Of a stretch of 64,000 nucleotides of DNA, positions 1 through 13,303 are shown in pieces. Position 1 is the first letter of the stretch, and each line of letters opens with the position of its first letter. Origin of the DNA: Rotaria socialis (lineage: Eukaryota; Rotifera; Eurotatoria; Philodinida; Philodinidae); the NCBI GenBank assembly GCA_905331475.1, contig CAJNYU010001875.1:186001-250000 (forward strand). The letters run 5' to 3'. The notes under the pieces were generated by a model that was not told where the DNA came from, did no database searches, and saw only the letters and a list, made by a program, of their open reading frames with translations. The position numbers and the translations under genes were made by a program.

Positions 1-782
1 TTGCATAATCTTTTCAAAATACATTGCTTCAGTTAACTTGATCAGACAGGTTTCAATTCATTAATAAATCATTTTCTTTAAAGAAAACCCTGTTTGCATT
101 AATTTCGACTGAGAAAATTCTCTGATAAATTTCCATATATAGATAAATTAATGTAGTTGTAAGCGATATGAATATGTTTTGGATCATTTTTTCATTAAAA
201 ATTTTACAATTGAAATTATCCAGATTGATTTTCTTTAGACAGCAGCCACCGATATGGTAAATACGCTCTCATACTGCCGAAAATAGATTATTCGATGCTC
301 GATATCAATGACCGAGAATTCTTGATAGTATAGCCGTGCCATTGACACTAGCGACAATCGGGAAAATACTTTCTTATGTCCACTTCTTTTTATTTTTGCA
401 AGAAATAGCTTTAAGAAAAATTGATAGGATTTCGTTTTTCAATGATTTATTTTATTTTCCTCGAGATGTCATGATTTCTGGAACAACTACACCAATGAAA
501 ATTAATTCTTTCATGCTCTAAACGGACGAAAATAAAAACAATTCCAAGTGTGCTAAAATAATGCATTTGTCGCCAGTAGTTTCGATACCTGTACTGGAGC
601 TATATGTTGATAGTCAAGAAAAAAAATATTTCATTACTTTGCATTACATCGAAGAGCTGACGTTGTTCTATCTCGCCTTGTGATTTACGTGTCACCTTTA
701 TAAGTCTCACTTTTTTTCTAGAACAACCAGTTAATTCAATCTTATCTATTTTTTTTTTTCGTTATCCGAAAAATATATTATC
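1..782. other. A+T-rich 5' flank of RabGDI, no gene seen
   Basis: The only open frame, about 60 codons at 336-521, has no recognisable homology or splice context. A pyrimidine tract with AG (tttttttctag, ending near 720) and a T-run near 750-763 precede the RabGDI start at 783. They could be a 5'UTR or spliced-leader acceptor. Nothing else is supported. Confidence 0.5.
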
Positions 783-3105
783 ATGGATGAAGAGTATGAT
801 GTTATCCTATTGGGCACTGGTTTAAAGGTACGAAATAATAATTACCGAAAGAATGTATCGTGTTGTACTAATATAAAATTTTTCTATTACAGGAATGTGT
901 TCTAGCAGGCTTACTTGGTGTAGCTGGAAAAAAAATTTTACATATGGATCGTAACAAATATTACGGTGGTGAGTCAGCATCTATGACACCATTGGAAGAC
1001 GTAAGGAGAGAATTCTATGAATTGCTTATTCTATCTATTTTGCTTTTTTAAGCTTTATTCTAAATTTAATATGTCACCACCACCAACGGATACAGGACGT
1101 GGTCGTGATTGGAATGTTGATTTAATTCCAAAATTTCTTATGGCTAATGGTAAAACGAATAAAAACAAACATAAATAAGGCTGTTTTTTTAAATATTTGT
1201 TCTTCTGTTGCTTTTATCAAAGGTCTTTTGGTGAAATTATTAATTCATACAGGTGTAACACGCTATCTAGAATTCAAGTGTATTGAAGGTAGTTATGTAT
1301 ACAAAGGACAAAAAATTCATAAAGTTCCGGCTGATGAACGTGAGGCACTCTCGTCTTGTAAGATTACAAATAAATCCCAACAGAGCATGCAGTACTAAAA
1401 GTAAATGTTTTGTTTTTTATTCTAGCACTCATGGGTCTTTTTGAAAAACGTCGCTTTCGTAATTTACTTGTATGGATCAATGATTATGATGAAAAAGATC
1501 CTAAGACATATAAAGATGTACCACCTAATACACGTATGATTGATGCATTTAAAAAATTTGGTCTCGATCAAGATACAATTGATTTTACTGGTCATGCATT
1601 AGCACTTCACAGCGACGATGAGTAAGTCAATAGTAGAAACGACTAACAAAAACATTCGTCTTCAATCGAATTCAATTGTTTTAGTTATTTGGAAAAACCA
1701 GCTCTTGAAACAATTAAACGAATTAAACTATATAGCGAATCGCTGGCGCGTTATGGTAAATCACCTTATCTTTATCCACTTTATGGCCTTGGTGAATTAC
1801 CACAAGGTTTTGCACGGTAAGTAAACATAAAAGAATACCTTGAACTAGTCATCTCGTTTTCGGTTCGATGAAAAAAGACTTCACAATAGATAACACTTAT
1901 CCTTATGGATTTACCATTGTTTTTCATAGAAGAAATCATTTTCATAACATTATCCGAGTCTTGGTATCCTATGAAAGTATTAGTTTCAAAAAGAAGAACA
2001 TATTTATTTAGAGTTACATTTTAAGAATACACTAAGGTCTCTGTACGAAGCGTATCCATTCGAATTTGATTTTGCTAGTCTCACTGAAATAGAATAATTG
2101 TCAGGAAGATGTTAGATGTTTTTTTTCTTCTTCATTTGATAGGAAGTGTATTTTTCGCATCATTTGACCGATAGGTGTTCATCAAGTAAGAAATTTCTAA
2201 AGGAAGAATATTGTCATAGGATGAACTCATATAAACTTCCGCTAGTGTCAGCAGAATTCAATTAATCGCCTTTAGGAAACTGCCTTCGAACATCTAATCA
2301 ATTTTGCTTGCTAATTTTAGAAATAAAAAAATACATATATGAATTTTTGTTTTCAGTCTAAGTGCTATTTATGGTGGAACATATATGCTTGATAAGCCAG
2401 CTGATGAAATTGTTTATGAAAATGGAGTTGTTGTTGGTGTTCGATCAGGTGATCAAGTAGCTCGTTGTAAAGCTGTTATTTGCGATCCATCATATGCACA
2501 AGATAAAGTGAAAAAAGTCGGTCAAGTTATTCGAGCTATTTGCCTTCTGCGACATCCCGTTAGTGTTGGCACGAATGCATCACCTGGTTCAATACAAATT
2601 ATTATTCCTCAAAAACAAGTTCAACGTCATAATGGTAAAACTGACAATTAATAAAAATATAAATATAAATAATTTTCAATTGTAGATATTTATGTTTGTT
2701 GTATGGCGCAAACAAATATGGTTACACCAAAAGATTGGTATGTGGCTTTAGTTAGTACAACGGTTGAAACGAACAATCCGGAAGCGGAAATTAGACCTGG
2801 TTTGGCACTTCTCGAGCCTATTTATCAGAAATTCGTTAGTGTTAGCGACTTATATGAACCAATTGAAGATGGCACAACAAGCCGAGTAAGATTTTAAATT
2901 CTTTTCAGGAATAGAAACAATTGATTTCGTTTTTTCTCTGTTGTTTCAGCTTTTTATTTCAAGTTCATATGATGCAACAACACATTTTGAATCGACATGC
3001 ATTGATATTCTTGATGTTTATCGTCGTTATATGGGTGAACCGTTTGATTTCAGTAAAGTTACACGTGGTTTGGATGCGGATGATAACCAAGAAGGAGCAC
3101 AATAA
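783..3105 (+). CDS. GDI: Rab GDP dissociation inhibitor (RabGDI), about eight short exons
   Basis: RabGDI extracts prenylated GDP-bound Rab GTPases from membranes and recycles them through the cytosol. The start at 783 opens with [15 protein letters not shown] and continues across exons into ECVLAGLLG and [11 protein letters not shown], the N-terminal dinucleotide-fold-like motif of the GDI/REP family. Later exons carry [83 protein letters not shown] and [10 protein letters not shown], following vertebrate GDI from end to end. Exon 1 is 783-827 and exon 2 is 893-1000; the last ends in DDNQEGAQ and TAA at 3103-3105. Most introns are 50-90 bp; one, about 1.82-2.36 kb, is longer. No break is seen. 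GDI and REP share the fold, but the length and C-terminus fit GDI. Confidence 0.96.
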
Positions 3106-4848
3106 ACATAGCTAAGAAAAAGAAATTTTCTTCTTTAATTTGCAATATCTTATTGTGTGTGCGTGTGTCTATATGAGCGAGCGAGGTTATCTTTTTCTTT
3201 CTGTTTTTTTTTCGTCTGTGTTGTTCGCAATTTATTATTCTTATTTCTCAAAAATTATCTTAATCGACTCGCTCATGTGTGATTATCATTCCATACATAT
3301 GTAATAACAACTTAAGGTTCTTTTTTGGTTTATTTACTAGATGAATTCAATCGATTGTGCAGCTATTTGCATTTGACTTGCAATAGTTGAGCGAGCCTCA
3401 TTTTTCTCTTTTCTTTTTTCTATAATAATTTTCGTAAGCAATGGTGTTTGTTTAAAGAAAGAAAAAAAAACTATCTTAAAAAACGAAAGTCACGTATTAT
3501 TTATTTATTCACTAAATTTTAATTTTAATCGTTCTATATATTTGTCTGTTGAGTGTATCAGATGTTGGAATAAAATTCGCTTGAAAGCAATACATATATA
3601 TGATAGTTTAATGATTAGTTCCATTTTTCGATATTCAATGAGAGAAATGTTCACTAAATCAGGATATGCAGAGTAGGGAAGCCTGCTTTTTTTTCTTAAA
3701 TATTTATTACAACATGAAAAAAAATTCAATTACTGAAGAATACAGTCGAAATTCGTGATTTTAATTATACCAATATTTTATTCTAAAATACTGTTGTTGC
3801 TTCACTACACAAAAAAGCATTGCATTTATGCCCTACATATTGATTTGGTCTAGCGAAAAAAAAATTAATCCGATACAATGAATCTCGTCAACGAATATCT
3901 AATCAATAAAAGAAAAAAGAAAGGTTTCTAGTTTATTTGTTGAAAACAGCATGTTTCTCAAGGAGACAATGGTAAATATTATGAAGGAAAAGTACATATC
4001 CAATAAAAGTTCATATTATTTATATAAGACTAGATCGTAGGGCTATCATTTCAAGCATTCATTTTATTTCGACTATGTTGAGCGAACTTGACTTTGTTTT
4101 TAAGGAGTTGAATTCGTCTATTCACGAACGATTCGTAGATAAAAGCAGTTTCGATCTCTATCAGTATTAATTTGAAGTGTAAATTTATGAATTTAATAAA
4201 TAAGTATCTCTATGATCACACCTTCAAATCGCTGACAGTATTACTGGTACACACGGAAAGTGCTATCAAAAGCAGAGATTTATTAAGATGTAACTTAAAT
4301 GTAGTTTACTTCAGATGCATTGATTGTATTTAGAGCAATTTGATGTCTTCTATCAGCAATTGAGAATAAAGAATCCAAACAACAATAGCATAAGTTCATG
4401 TGAAACATTTCAAAAAGAACAGGAGAATCCATATTCTTAAATTTATCTTCAGCTTGTAGTCAAATATACAACGTCTCGAATTTCTGCGCTCCATTCGATA
4501 ATAACTTGAAAAATGTTCTTGATTATATTGTTAATTAAATAAAGAGTAAACGGTGTCCTTTTTCTGATTTATATGATAATTGGAAATTTGATAAATGCCT
4601 TTTTTACAATTATAGCTATTTATTGTAATTACAATCGACTAGATTTAATTTTGTTACTTACTTATATTCTAAAATGTATCATTTGACTATCAGTAAGATG
4701 AACTTGACGGTGTACTTTGATTATTCATTATCCATGAGGAAAAATAAAATATCTTTTAATTAAGAATAAAACTTGCAAATAAAATTGCTTATCAGTCTAT
4801 ATAAAAACTTGGCGGCTTCTTCATTTAATTAGAATTCAACTCCAAATT
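3106..4848. other. Intergenic spacer, no gene seen
   Basis: A+T-rich sequence with homopolymer runs. The minus-strand frame at 3505-3729 is unsupported. The first part is presumably the RabGDI 3'UTR; a TG-rich run (about 3150-3172) and T-tracts follow the stop. Confidence 0.5.
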
Positions 4849-7523
4849 ATGACTTCAAAAAAACTAGGACATTCATTGACAGAAAATGATAGATTATTAG
4901 GTAGGACTGTATAGGATGTTGATGATAGAAATAGAAACAGATCCATTATTTTATCAGACATATGTGAATTACAAAATGCAGAACGTGAAAGAAATATTGA
5001 AGTATGTAGATAATCAATCAACAATTCTAAACGCTTCTTTTCTTTGTTTATTCTACTCAGAAAAGCAATAATCGCTCTAATAGAAAAAAAATCGCCAATA
5101 AAATGTTTTGCCATAATGAAATTAATAAGATTCTCGATGAAAAAGATTCATGGGTAGTTAATATTAAATGAATTCTATTCGATTCTATTCATTTTATTTT
5201 AAGCCAAATGACAATAATCAATTATTAACAAATTCTGATCGACTTTGGATTATGACTCATATTCAAAGTAAATTTTCCTATTGGCTACTCCATGTTCGTG
5301 AAACATGGGAAGTGTGTTGAAGAACATTTGATTAGATTTTGAACTCGTACCGACGACCTTGAAAGAGCGGCTTCGTCTTTTTATTGATTTTAATCTCGCA
5401 GGAATCTCATTTACAGCATTTTCTCCTAGATCGACGGCGTGATCGACAAAGTTTACAAGATTATCTTCGAAAAAATAATGAAATATTTAAAATTCAAGTA
5501 AACACTACAAAAATAGATGTCTTCTATGAGCGATTATTTTACGTTTGATTAAGTATATTCTCAATATAAAATATGAAGAGATTGAAAGCTGGGAAAATCA
5601 TTTACGTCAAGAAGAAAATGCATTAGCTAAAGCCGAGAAGCATATCGGCGAAGATTTAGCTTTATTCGATCAATTTCTTGATGCTTGCAATCGAAATGCT
5701 AATGAAGCAGCTTTTCGGTATTTTTTGAAATTTTTTGAAAAAATTATATATTCCAAGAAATTTTAGAGTTGAGGAAGAAGCACGTAAAAAAGATGAACTA
5801 ATTAATGAAATAAAACGACTACAAAAAACTCTTGTTAGCTATCATAATGATCATAATCATTTAACTGATATATTGAAACAATCACGTCGATATCAACAAT
5901 TTCTTTTTAAATTTGCACCTAAAGTTAGAATTTTATATTAATTAGAATTTTGATTGTTTTATTCACTGATATGTATATATATACAGGAATGGCGTGCTGA
6001 CATTGTTCAGCAATGGGAATCTAACGGTACGTGATGACAATTTCTACTTCCGCCCTTGCCGACGAAAGAGATTCATGCGAATGAAGCCAAATCAAATGAT
6101 TCAGGGTCGGAACAAATTTTAGCGGAGGAATGTGAAAGAATGATTGCAATTGGTATGCAAATTTCGGAAATCGGTGTCAGCTGAAAGTAATATCACAAAG
6201 CGGAATACTCATAATTATACTAGTTGTTTTCCATCTAGAAGGAAAACAAATATTAGCAGAAATTTCCTTAAAAAAACCAAAAGACGTTCCGCTTCGCGCT
6301 ACGATACCTAATTTCTATTGAATGATTGTTTGATCTATGAAGTTTAAAGGAGATTCGAAAACAAAATGCTTTTCTAGAAACAAAAATATCTTACTCTTAA
6401 TATTTCACACTCGAATTCTATCTATCTATCTATCTTTGTATATGTTAGAAATTGAAAATAATCAACCTTCAGAATTAATGTTTGTATTATAATTTGTTCA
6501 ACTTTTTTCAAACTTTCCATCTCTCGCAAGGTCGATTCCAAACGAACAAATTGATATTGAATTCTATAATGATTCTCGTACAATTACCAATGAAGTATAA
6601 TTTGTTTTACAGACAATCATTTTGAATTTGTTTTGTTTTTCTTAAAACAAGAACTATTCAGTTTATTTTACTAAGCCTGAACAATTACTTGATATATTCA
6701 CTGAAATGGAAGAAAAATCTTTACCACTCGTGGAAAAAAGTCAATATACATCCGAACTACTCGATAGTATACATTCAACTATAAAGAATACCATAAGTGA
6801 ACAAAATCATGAAGTTGAACAACTGAAAATAAAAGTCAACCAATTAGAAGAATCTATTAAACAGGAAATTGAACGTGAAATTTCTTGTCAAAATATTTTG
6901 ACGTATTTTTTGCTCTTTCTTTCTCCTTCATATAGCCGAACATCATACATGTATAAATTTATTTATAGACAATGTAAAAACGAAAAAAATGATCCATTAA
7001 TTGAACAAATAAAAAACACTATTGAAATTTTATATAAAAACCATATTATTTCTGATGATATGGGTATATCAACAATTCATATGTTACAAACAATTGAAAA
7101 TAAAATAAAATCCTTATTAAACATAATCGAACATATGGATTCATCTGCTGTGATGGAAGCTGAAAAAGTTTTCTTCTTTTTTAAGAATAACAAAAGGTGA
7201 ATTTGCTTTTTTTTCTTCGCTGCTTTAGTTTCGTGAGAACTCTATTCGAACGATTGAACGTCAAGAAAAAATTCGACAAGAAAAAGTAATCAACGAACTT
7301 AGACATAAAAAAACATTACTTCGAACATCAGCACCGCCTTATCCGAAAGTGTGAACATATATACATATATGGGTAAAATATACAGTTGATGTGTCTCTTT
7401 TTCTTTGTTTAGATTGGCAAAATAATAATGGAACGTTCGCGTCCATTATCAGTAAAAAAACATCAAATCAAACATTCGATTATTGATAAACAAGAACAAT
7501 TAATGAGATTACTTGAAAATTAG
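4849..7523 (+). CDS. CFAP100: CFAP100-like (CCDC37/DUF4200) ciliary coiled-coil protein
   Basis: CFAP100 belongs, with CFAP73, to the modifier-of-inner-arms complex that regulates inner-arm dynein in motile cilia. Exons joined by GT-AG introns give a DUF4200-type coiled coil: YEEIESWENHLRQEENALAK, EDLALFDQFLDACNR, EEEARKKDELINEI, then FAPK-EWRADI. This matches the 'SPKEW' end of the family domain. Near 6.66-6.73 kb comes VYFTKPEQLLDIFTEMEEKS, matching the conserved CFAP100 second block. The C-terminus has IIEHMDSSAVMEAEK, then (intron 7168-7228) FRENSIRTIERQEK and finally GKIIMERSRPLSVKKH, matching the family's 'SRPP' tail. The stop is 7521-7523. The 5' end is uncertain: from the ATG at 4849 the frame meets TAG at 4912-4914 before resuming in the same frame as family-like sequence. 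The exons between 6.0 and 6.6 kb are also unsure. Confidence 0.82.
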
Positions 7524-10206
7524 AACGATATTAGTGTGAGATTTGTTGACGTTTGATTGCAAGTTTGCTCGTGATGATGATGATTGTGATTATAAACATC
7601 GCTTAGAAATGGATGATTAATCAAATCGTCCGCTGTTGGCCGTTGATGATAATCTTTTGTTAGACATGCATCAATGAATTCTCTAGCACAGCTCGATACA
7701 TTTTCCGGTAGTTGATATCTAAGATAGAAGCATGAGAATAATTTTAAAAAAAATCATAATTGAAATAATTACTCTGGTTTATCACAAGTAGCTATATGAA
7801 ATATCGCAGCTATGGGTTGAAGATTTTGCCATGGTGGACCCGTTGTTAACACTACACAATTCGCCATTAGTCTGAGATACTTCGGAAATATAAGTTTGTT
7901 ACTTACTTTCAACAATGGTACAACCGAGACTCCTGAAAGACGAAAACAAAATTGAAAAAACGAATTTTTAGAATTATAATCTTCTTACCAAATATCTGCT
8001 TTACGTCCAAATATGCTTCCTTGAATTATTTCTGGTGCTGTCCAATGAGCTGTACCTTTAGTTAACGAAACAGATTGTTTGTATTTTCATTTGTTATTGT
8101 AGACAATCTTTCATTTTTCCTTCTCATGAAATACGTAATCGAGCTCTTATAAGTAATAGTTGCTAAGTCGGGTTTTTTCGTATCGCGTCAAAATATTTGA
8201 AATACACTCGAAGCCCATTCAAATCGACTTCATGTCGCATTATACGAATATTAGTGTTATGATAGAGTGAAGTCGAATAAAATAGACTTGATCGTCAAAA
8301 ATCGATTCAAAGGTTTCTCACCGAGGGGTGAAAATTATTCAAACGTATTTTACAGATGATTTTTACACACCTCTTTTCTTGCGAAAATCTTATACTGAGA
8401 CTGCGCAAAAAAGGATATACTGAATTTGATTCTAATATTTCAATCTATCTTTATAGAAATTACGAAATACATGATGAATATTCGAACTTACCAATAGTTC
8501 CCGAATCCGGTTGATTCTGATTCGTAATAGCAATCAACCGTCTTGATGTACCAAAATCAGCTAACTTAATATTACCTGAGATATCTCGCAAGATATTCGC
8601 ACCTTTAGTTAAAAGTAAATTTTACGCTTGAAATCTTTTTCCGAGCAATTCAACTTACATTTTATGTCTCGATGAATAAACCGATTTTTATGTAAATAGA
8701 TCAGACCTTCAAGTATTTGTCTCGTATATTTTTTTGCTAATGGCTCCGTTAGTGCACCATAATTTAATATTTGTTCACGCACTGATCCACCAGTCATATA
8801 TTCCATAAATATTTGCAAACAATCTTCTGTTCTCACAGCACCATGATATCGAACAATTCGTTCATGATTTAATTGTTTATATATATTGATCTCGCATTCA
8901 AGGATTTTGACTTCCTATTCACAGTAATGAAGATGCTATTCTTGGTTTATTTATTATGTAACTTACTCGAGATGTTTCTAAACTGAGTCCACGTATAGGA
9001 ATTTGCTTGATTGCTAACTCACTACCAGTATCAACATCGTAGCAAAGAAAAACTTTACCAAATGCACCTGAAACAAAGGAGCAATTTTCGATCAAACTAA
9101 ATAATCATAACAATTAATTTGGCTGGTTACCTTGTCCTAGTTGTCGGCCTAATTTCCAATTGGAAGGTGTTTGAGGAGCTAAACAAAAATAACGCATTGT
9201 TAATAGACAATCGTCATGAAATTTCTTTACATCGAAAATGATGACCAGAACAAGAACATTGCGTACAAATAGATTCACTTGAACTTGAACTTGTATGAGA
9301 CGAATTGCTACATGAACTCATCGCACTAGCACCACTCACAGTCGATCCTGTTGTTGCTCGTTTTACTAGATAACTAGCTATACAATTAGAAAACGAAAAC
9401 ATTCAAGTTTTCTTTTGAATTCAAAAATAAAAGTGAATATTCACGTGGTAAACGTCGTCGTGTACTATTTTCACTACTACTGGATTCTCGACTAACGACT
9501 GATGAACTTCCACTTGAATACACTTCATCACTCTAGAATAAAAAAAACATTAAACGAAAGATTTTTGTTTTTATTACAAAAAACATACCGATTCTGGTAT
9601 GAAAATTCCTCCGTCTTTTGATGTTGCCGATTTGCATGTTGTCTTGATTGTTGTACGTCGTTTTTGCGGTGCTATGGTACCAGGTGGTGGCGAATCTAGA
9701 CTGGTATCGTGAAGTTCATTTGAATGTCCATCATCGGACATTGGACCGCAATCATAGGAATTCATAGTTGATTGTATTTGAGAACTACTGAAGTCTTTTT
9801 TTCGTATTAATAAAAAATTAAGTTTAGTTGCTTGATTGATTTCAGCAATAGCGGCAACTTTACTTAAATCATCATCATTGCCTATGGGTAAACGCAGAGC
9901 ATCATCGCGTGAAAATAAACATAGAATTCTATCGATCGATGTTGATGTGTTACCACCAAATAGATCGTCAATAGATTTAAGTAGGTCAGAATAATTAAAT
10001 GGTTTTTGTAAACAACATGCGCGGACTTGGCCATCAAGTTCAAATTTTACTGTCTAAGAAAGAAAGAAAAACAAAAAGGATTTTAATTACTTAAGATCAT
10101 CCACACACAAGAACTTGCGAATTACTTGTTCTTTTGGCCTTTTCCGTTCCATCGCTTGTTGCAAATTGGCCTGGATTGAGGCCAATACATCCGATTGAGT
10201 TGTCAT
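7520..10206 (-). CDS. MAP3K2/3: MAP3K2/3 (MEKK2/3)-type protein kinase, PB1 plus kinase domain
   Basis: MEKK2/3 kinases phosphorylate MEK5 and other MAP2Ks, binding MEK5 through PB1. The ATG is at 10204-10206. The second exon starts [19 protein letters not shown], a PB1 domain; a Ser/Thr-rich linker follows (about 9.2-9.8 kb). The kinase domain shows [15 protein letters not shown], the VAIK-like [35 protein letters not shown] followed by [27 protein letters not shown] and EMLTTGPPW, and ends NHPFL. All catalytic residues (Lys, HRD, DFG, APE) are visible. The DFG-to-APE segment has AHW where human MEKK2/3 has PYW. A His/Asn-rich tail ends in LISF and TAA at 7520-7522, sharing bases with the convergent CFAP100 stop. 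About ten exons; one activation-segment intron (about 8.07-8.49 kb) is longer than the rest. Confidence 0.93.
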
Positions 10207-10724
10207 AACAAAAAGAAAATTTCTCTAATTAATTCCAAGCATAATAATCTAGAACAATGACCATATGATTCATAATTATAAGAAGCAGGTAAATAAACAG
10301 AAAACAAAATCGAATATATAGTCGATTTTGTTTTCCTCATGGATCATTTAACTGAAAAAGCAGGTCACATTGGATATAGTACCCATCATAAGTGTAGTAA
10401 AAAAAACATTCTAAAACTCGACATACAAACGTAGCGAAGCAAAAAACGTTGTTCGCTTTCGATTTACATTCAAAGAAGAAAGAAAAAAAATAATCAGGCA
10501 TCGCATAGTAAAATCAAATGTCGTCGTTTTATTTGTCGTCTTACGAAAACACATGGGAGCACAATAGAACAGCAGAAGAGAAGTGAAAAACTACTTTGTT
10601 TTTTTTCTTTTTTCTTTTCCTTTTTATAAAACTTCTCCGTAAGCTGTTTTTAATGCATCATTTTTAACTAACATTCTAGTCAAGTACTTTTTCGATTCCT
10701 TCTAAACAAATTGTTCTACGTATA
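10207..10724. other. Upstream region of the MEKK gene
   Basis: No coding sequence recognised. A poly-pyrimidine stretch is seen near 10593-10625. It presumably holds the promoter and 5'UTR of the minus-strand kinase. Confidence 0.4.
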
Positions 10725-10925
10725 TTATTGTTGCTGTTGTTGTTTGATAGTTTTGTGATGCTTGTCGAGTTTCATTTGATTGCCGTTGATTTTCATAACC
10801 ATTAAATCAATGGCACCTGAAATCGTTGTTTTACCTGTTTGACAAAAATATGTACAAATTTTCTTTGGTATTGCACTAATGAGTTCATGAATTCCACAAC
10901 TATTCGGTGAAGAAAACATTATCAT
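10725..10925 (-). CDS. Small uncharacterised ORF (66 codons)
   Basis: A minus-strand frame starts with Met-Ile-Met-Phe and ends in a run of glutamines before TAA. It contains CGIHELISAIPKKI, CTYFCQTGKTTISGA and LMVMKINGNQMKLD, whose composition looks more coding-like than the random frames here. An in-frame TAA lies just upstream of the first ATG with no AG between, so it is not an internal exon by that route. I recognise no family. It could be a small gene, the tail of a degraded gene, or chance. Confidence 0.25.
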   Translation of the reverse strand: MIMFSSPNSCGIHELISAIPKKICTYFCQTGKTTISGAIDLMVMKINGNQMKLDKHHKTIKQQQQQ

Positions 10926-13303
10926 CGATTAGCATTTGTCCGTGAACCAGCTTGTCTTTCGATGAACTATGAATAATAAAACACATTATGCTGAATAAAA
11001 TTTACAAAAAAAGCAGCCAAAGGTACTTTCATATGATTATTTGATTTGCTTATTGTCTTCAGTGAACTTCTACGTAGTTTTCTATTACGAATCTTATTAA
11101 ATTTTATAGAACTAATACTTCCTTATCAATAAAACTATGGTACATTAAATTCGCACATATATGTATATAAATCCCTGTTCACAATCATTCGATAATGATT
11201 TGATCGATTGTTCAGTGAATTTCATAAGAATAGATGAATATTTATAGTACTAGGAAAAAACATTCAGCATGAGGAGAGTCGTTGTTAATTTTCTCAAAAA
11301 TTCTTGATTTTAACCGAAATCAGTAACACATTTCGATCGTGTATAATATGATGATTACACTTGGAATAAGAACGATGATAAAATACAGTCACTAGTCGTT
11401 TTGTTTTATAAACTTTAAATAGAATATCCTTCGTTTTGGAAGTCCAATACTATTTCCCTTCGGAATATAATTTCATCCCTTGTAATCATAGTATCTTTAT
11501 CAATATCTTCATGGTTATTAATTGATCATGAATTAAATATTATTGAGTGAATGAAATCTATTTTCGATGAAATTTAACAATATAAAAAGTCATTGTTTGA
11601 ATTATTATCAATACACCGATGATTGAATATTTGCTTATAGCCTATACATCATATCAGATTTATTATTGTTGATGACGTTGAAACAATTATAGAATCTATC
11701 ATTCTAAAAAGAAAAAGAAACAAAGTACAATATTCTATTTGTTTTATTTAAAATCTCACATTCATCGAAATTGTTCGATGACAAACGATGAGCGTAAAAA
11801 TTTAAAAATATAAATAATATCAGGCAAAATCAGACGAAGTAAGATTATGATAGAGTTATCATACCTAAAATACGCAATGAATATTGGAGTCTCAGTGTAG
11901 CTTATGTTAATTTGTTTTTATTTTTATTTTTATTTTTATCTAGTTATATAGTATATGTACTGTAGTCATGCTTCATTGATTTCGTACATTTTTCTTCACC
12001 GCCATTGTATCGTTATTTGATGTTCACAATTCACCACTAAATATTAATATTTTATTTTAATCGTCGAAAGATTGAAATCATTAGCACGCATTGTTCTTAG
12101 CGAGAATTAGAAAAAAGGATTTTTCTATGAAGGATTTTCTTATTATGATACTTCCGGAATAGTTAATCATAGTAGTGATGCATTTTTTTTTCTCTGTTAA
12201 ATATGACCTTGAATCTTGAGTGTGCGTTAGAATCGAACGAAACGCTCTCTGATTTTTTAGCAGGGAAAACCTCTAGTTATTTCCAAGATAGTGGACAATT
12301 TGATTGTATTTATAAGAAATAGATAATTTTTACACTGGAGCTATAATTAGTTTTTCTACTGTAATTCAAAGAGTCATAGCGAATCGAAGAAATTATTAAT
12401 GGAATATGCAAAACACTTCTTATACTAAATAAGTTAATATTTTCTATGTGGATATTGCATCGTCTGGTTAGTAAATAGCAGCTTTGTCAAAGCTACGTCG
12501 ACATTTTCAATGTTACCGTGTTGGTTACATTTGCATATCCATGTCTATTAATAAACATACTTACTGATGAGACCAGTGATGAAGTAAACAAAAAAAAATA
12601 GAGTAGAAAAGGAAACTATAAATGCAAACGATTTCTACTAATAACGACACTAGAGCTACTTGGTGCATTGAGATTTTACCTTACCTCATGAATAGTTCTC
12701 AATGCGAATAATAATAAATCGGACTACTGTAAATTGTAATATACGAAACGATATAGGTAAGTAACTAAATATGATTTATATTTAGAGAAAAATTACCTAT
12801 CAAACGTACACCGACCGAAGGTCTATTTGTCAAAATCAAATCTTTTTTTAAATTACCAATGTATTTACTTTGTAAGACAGCTTATTTATGTGCAAATACA
12901 CGTATGATTTTTCTGTATGCTTTCATGCACTCGGCTTTGAAACAAATGTTCGACGTAGAAAAACTCAATAATTACATAAACTAGCCATCCTTTCTTACAT
13001 GATTCATCCAATTATTTTTCTACTTGCCAATGCTTTCAATTTAAACGAACAAACATCTAAAATTTGTGTTAACTTAATGCCAACAATCAATAGAAATATT
13101 AGAATTAAACATCTTTAAATTTTATTTTCTACATCAATACATATAAATTTAGTTTTCATGTCAAATTGTTCTTAAATATATATAGTAATAAAATATAGAC
13201 AATACCTGATTATTACAAGACAAGAACATACAGATACAAAAAACAAAAACTAAAGCAGAACAAAGGCCACATATTGTTTATTATTTTGTTATCAATATAA
13301 TCA
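10926..13303. other. Long intergenic spacer, no gene seen
   Basis: About 2.4 kb of A+T-rich sequence without a supportable ORF. A short tandem of TTTTTA units lies at about 11916-11938. Part may be the 3'UTR of TMEM198 or a regulatory region. Confidence 0.5.
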
